DNA from: Pyrolobus sp.
Lineage (GTDB): Archaea; Thermoproteota; Thermoprotei_A; Sulfolobales; Pyrodictiaceae
Direction: 5' to 3'
Assembly (NCBI GenBank): GCA_015521195.1
Contig: WAOO01000061.1
Coordinates: 1 to 49,248 of the forward strand
DNA: 49,248 nucleotides
Shown here: positions 47,240 to 49,248 of the stretch, piece after piece
How the letters are laid out: every line of letters begins with the position of its first letter
Numbering within the stretch: position 1 is the first letter of the stretch
Notes under the pieces: generated by a model
Seen by the model: only the letters and a program-made list of their open reading frames with translations
The model's database searches: none
What the model was told of the DNA's origin: nothing
Program-made: the position numbers and the translations under genes

Positions 47240-48578
47240 ACTTGTGTAGGAGTATAGCTACAACTATAGCGGCCGACACGAGTATTACTGCAAGCGGTAT
47301 GATGAGGTCCAACCCTCTAGGCGGGGGAGACTGTCCGGCATGGAGGGTTTCACTCGCCCCTCTGCCAGCTGCTAGAGACTGGGCTGCACCTTCCTGAATC
47401 CTGAACGCTATTACATCGAGCTTGTTTCTACCCAAGCCGACCAGGTATACAATTCCTGCTGGCGAGATGTAAACCGCGGGTACGTCCGAGACCCGGCTCC
47501 ATGTATAGGTGTTTGCGAATGCAACGCCCTTCTCCGAGACGCCGATGAACATCACTACGCCCTGACGCACCCCGGTCTTCGGGTTGGACGCGTAACCCCC
47601 TACCACACAGAGCGTGTCCTGGCAGCTTAGGCTCTCGGGGTAGATGCTGCCTATCCGCCGATCGTAGGATATTCGCGCGTAGCGTACACTGCCATCCGGG
47701 TTGTAGACTGCAACGCCTATGCTCCCGTCCAGCAGGTAGCCTACCGCAACGCCCCTCTCGCCTGCAGGCGCATACTCTACGGGCAGGAGGGGTTGGAGCG
47801 TAGCATTCTCGATGACCTGGAATAGGCCGTCAAGCCTGATCAGGAAGCCGGTCCCACCTGTCTTGTTTACCGCGTAGCCTATCACCTCGACGTCGCCCGT
47901 GGGCAGTATATAAGCGCCGGTGAAGTATACGCAGTGGTAAACGCGGCCGGCCACAACCTGGTATACGCTCCCGTTTACCGCGCGAATCCTAGGCATATAC
48001 ACGCGTCCACGGTAGCTCCCGGAGAGCAGGTCTGCAGCACTACCCTGTAGGACGTAGGCTGCACTTACCACGCCCTTTGTACACGCACCGAGGAACCCCA
48101 CTATGTAGGAGAGCGGCGGCTTGACCATAACGAACAGCGGTACCACGGTTACATGCCTCAGCCTCACAGCTTTCAACACGCCATTCTCATAGAGCCATAG
48201 GTATGCAGCCAACGTCCCATTCGCGTATTGGACGTAGCCGTAGAGCGTTGGCCCCAGGGGGGTCGTCTCGCAGCCCAGAACCTCGCTCCTAGCACTGCCC
48301 TCCAACCCTGGAACCGGGAGCGGCGTTATACTCCCCTTTGCGAGATCGACAATGGCGGCGTAGGCCCTCGGAGGCCTCCCGGTATACCCTGCTATTAGGA
48401 GCGTATGCTCGTTGAGGGCGAGGGCGCAATGCGGCTTCGTAAATGAGGGAACCGGCAGGGTCACATTGTAGAGCTTCACGTAAGCCGCATTAGCCGCTAT
48501 TGAGGCGGCTGGATACAGAAGGGACAGAGCGAAGAGTACCCATACAACTCTAGTCTGCAGCCTCTCCAAGGCTTCCAC
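47220..48578 (-). CDS. Secreted/membrane-anchored hypothetical protein (signal peptide plus C-terminal TM)
   Basis: VVWVLFALSLLYPAASIAANA; C-terminal LDLIIPLAVILVSAAIVVAILLHKSRTSRR; GTG 48578 start inferred. Confidence 0.6.
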   Translation of the reverse strand: MEALERLQTRVVWVLFALSLLYPAASIAANAAYVKLYNVTLPVPSFTKPHCALALNEHTLLIAGYTGRPPRAYAAIVDLAKGSITPLPVPGLEGSARSEVLGCETTPLGPTLYGYVQYANGTLAAYLWLYENGVLKAVRLRHVTVVPLFVMVKPPLSYIVGFLGACTKGVVSAAYVLQGSAADLLSGSYRGRVYMPRIRAVNGSVYQVVAGRVYHCVYFTGAYILPTGDVEVIGYAVNKTGGTGFLIRLDGLFQVIENATLQPLLPVEYAPAGERGVAVGYLLDGSIGVAVYNPDGSVRYARISYDRRIGSIYPESLSCQDTLCVVGGYASNPKTGVRQGVVMFIGVSEKGVAFANTYTWSRVSDVPAVYISPAGIVYLVGLGRNKLDVIAFRIQEGAAQSLAAGRGASETLHAGQSPPPRGLDLIIPLAVILVSAAIVVAILLHKSRTSRR

Positions 48579-49231
48579 GTCCAGCGTCCGTTGACAAACA
48601 CCTCGAAGACAAAAGTGTCGCTCCCGCAAGCCAGGTGGACCGCCACGAGGCCATAGCCCTCAGCCCTTACCCCACCATCCTCTACTGCGACGCTGACGGG
48701 CTCTATGCGGCTGGGCTCAAAGCCCCTCAGCTTGGCCCAGTCGCGCGGTATAAGCTGCAGCCTTTCGACTCCAATTCGCCTCCTCCATAGGGCTTCCAAC
48801 TCGCAGCTATACGGCTTACACGTCTGGAGCGCAGCGTGTAGGTATGGATTCTCATCGCCCCTCCGTAGGAGCTCGTACTCGGCACGTATATACGCATCTA
48901 AGGTTTTGTCGCCAGTTGTAATCGGGTATGCTGCGAGAGGCTTCACGCCTATCCTAACCTCTACACCCGGCCTCGTGACAAGTAGATGGGGATAAGCCGC
49001 CCCCTCCACCATAGTGTACGCTGTGCTAGTCAAAACTGTAGTCGATTGTATATTCTCATCGCCCTGTATGACCTCTATCCTAGGACTATGTTCATACACG
49101 ACCGAGTAGTCTACAAGGGTATAGGGGTTCAGGGGCCGGGGGAGGAGAGCCTCTACGGGGCTATAGTAGCGACCGGGCTCAGCCACAGTCCTGTACTCTA
49201 GCGTGATGGGCTTCTCCGCCTCTATGAGCAC
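48497..49231 (-). CDS. Hypothetical protein, possibly continuing beyond the window edge
   Basis: ORF from 49231 to 48497; overlaps the next gene by about 80 nt; 5' end 17 nt from the window end. Confidence 0.5.
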   Translation of the reverse strand: MLIEAEKPITLEYRTVAEPGRYYSPVEALLPRPLNPYTLVDYSVVYEHSPRIEVIQGDENIQSTTVLTSTAYTMVEGAAYPHLLVTRPGVEVRIGVKPLAAYPITTGDKTLDAYIRAEYELLRRGDENPYLHAALQTCKPYSCELEALWRRRIGVERLQLIPRDWAKLRGFEPSRIEPVSVAVEDGGVRAEGYGLVAVHLACGSDTFVFEVFVNGRWTWKPWRGCRLELYGYSSLCPFCIQPPQ

Positions 49232-49248
49232 ACCGCCCGGTATAATGA

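Overview
The window is a gene-dense, GC-rich archaeal chromosome segment. Gene content points to a hyperthermophilic crenarchaeote, plausibly Desulfurococcales/Pyrodictiaceae (inference): deoxyhypusine synthase, HMG-CoA reductase, eS26, GTP cyclohydrolase III, archaeal phosphopantothenate synthetase, KEOPS Pcc1, aKMT-like methyltransferases, DUF505, DUF2070, HerA-Mre11-Rad50. I support about 55 CDS, mostly core genes plus conserved archaeal hypotheticals. I saw no rRNA, tRNA, CRISPR array, transposon or prophage. The most interesting structure lies outside the listed ORFs: (1) a concentric nested palindrome upstream of the DUF505 gene (7775-7818); (2) an AT-rich, regulator-containing segment (11872-13110) holding a predicted three-way-junction element (12667-12738), an unlisted 54-codon membrane-peptide ORF (12886-13050) and a T-rich tract; (3) a palindrome-dense intergenic block (30238-30325), whose perfect hairpin shares its GTGCGACAC apex with a second hairpin at 21326-21369; (4) convergent gene ends that overlap at 8 of 12 junctions, two of them by exactly 91 bp. 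Protein-level points of interest: two aKMT paralogs, an AOR-family enzyme apparently lacking the first Fe-S cysteine and coupled to an orphan ABC ATPase, an RGG-tailed Cys-rich protein, a candidate PD-(D/E)XK protein, and a HerA-Mre11-Rad50 cluster without adjacent NurA. No single feature proves a new system; all calls were made by eye without database searches.
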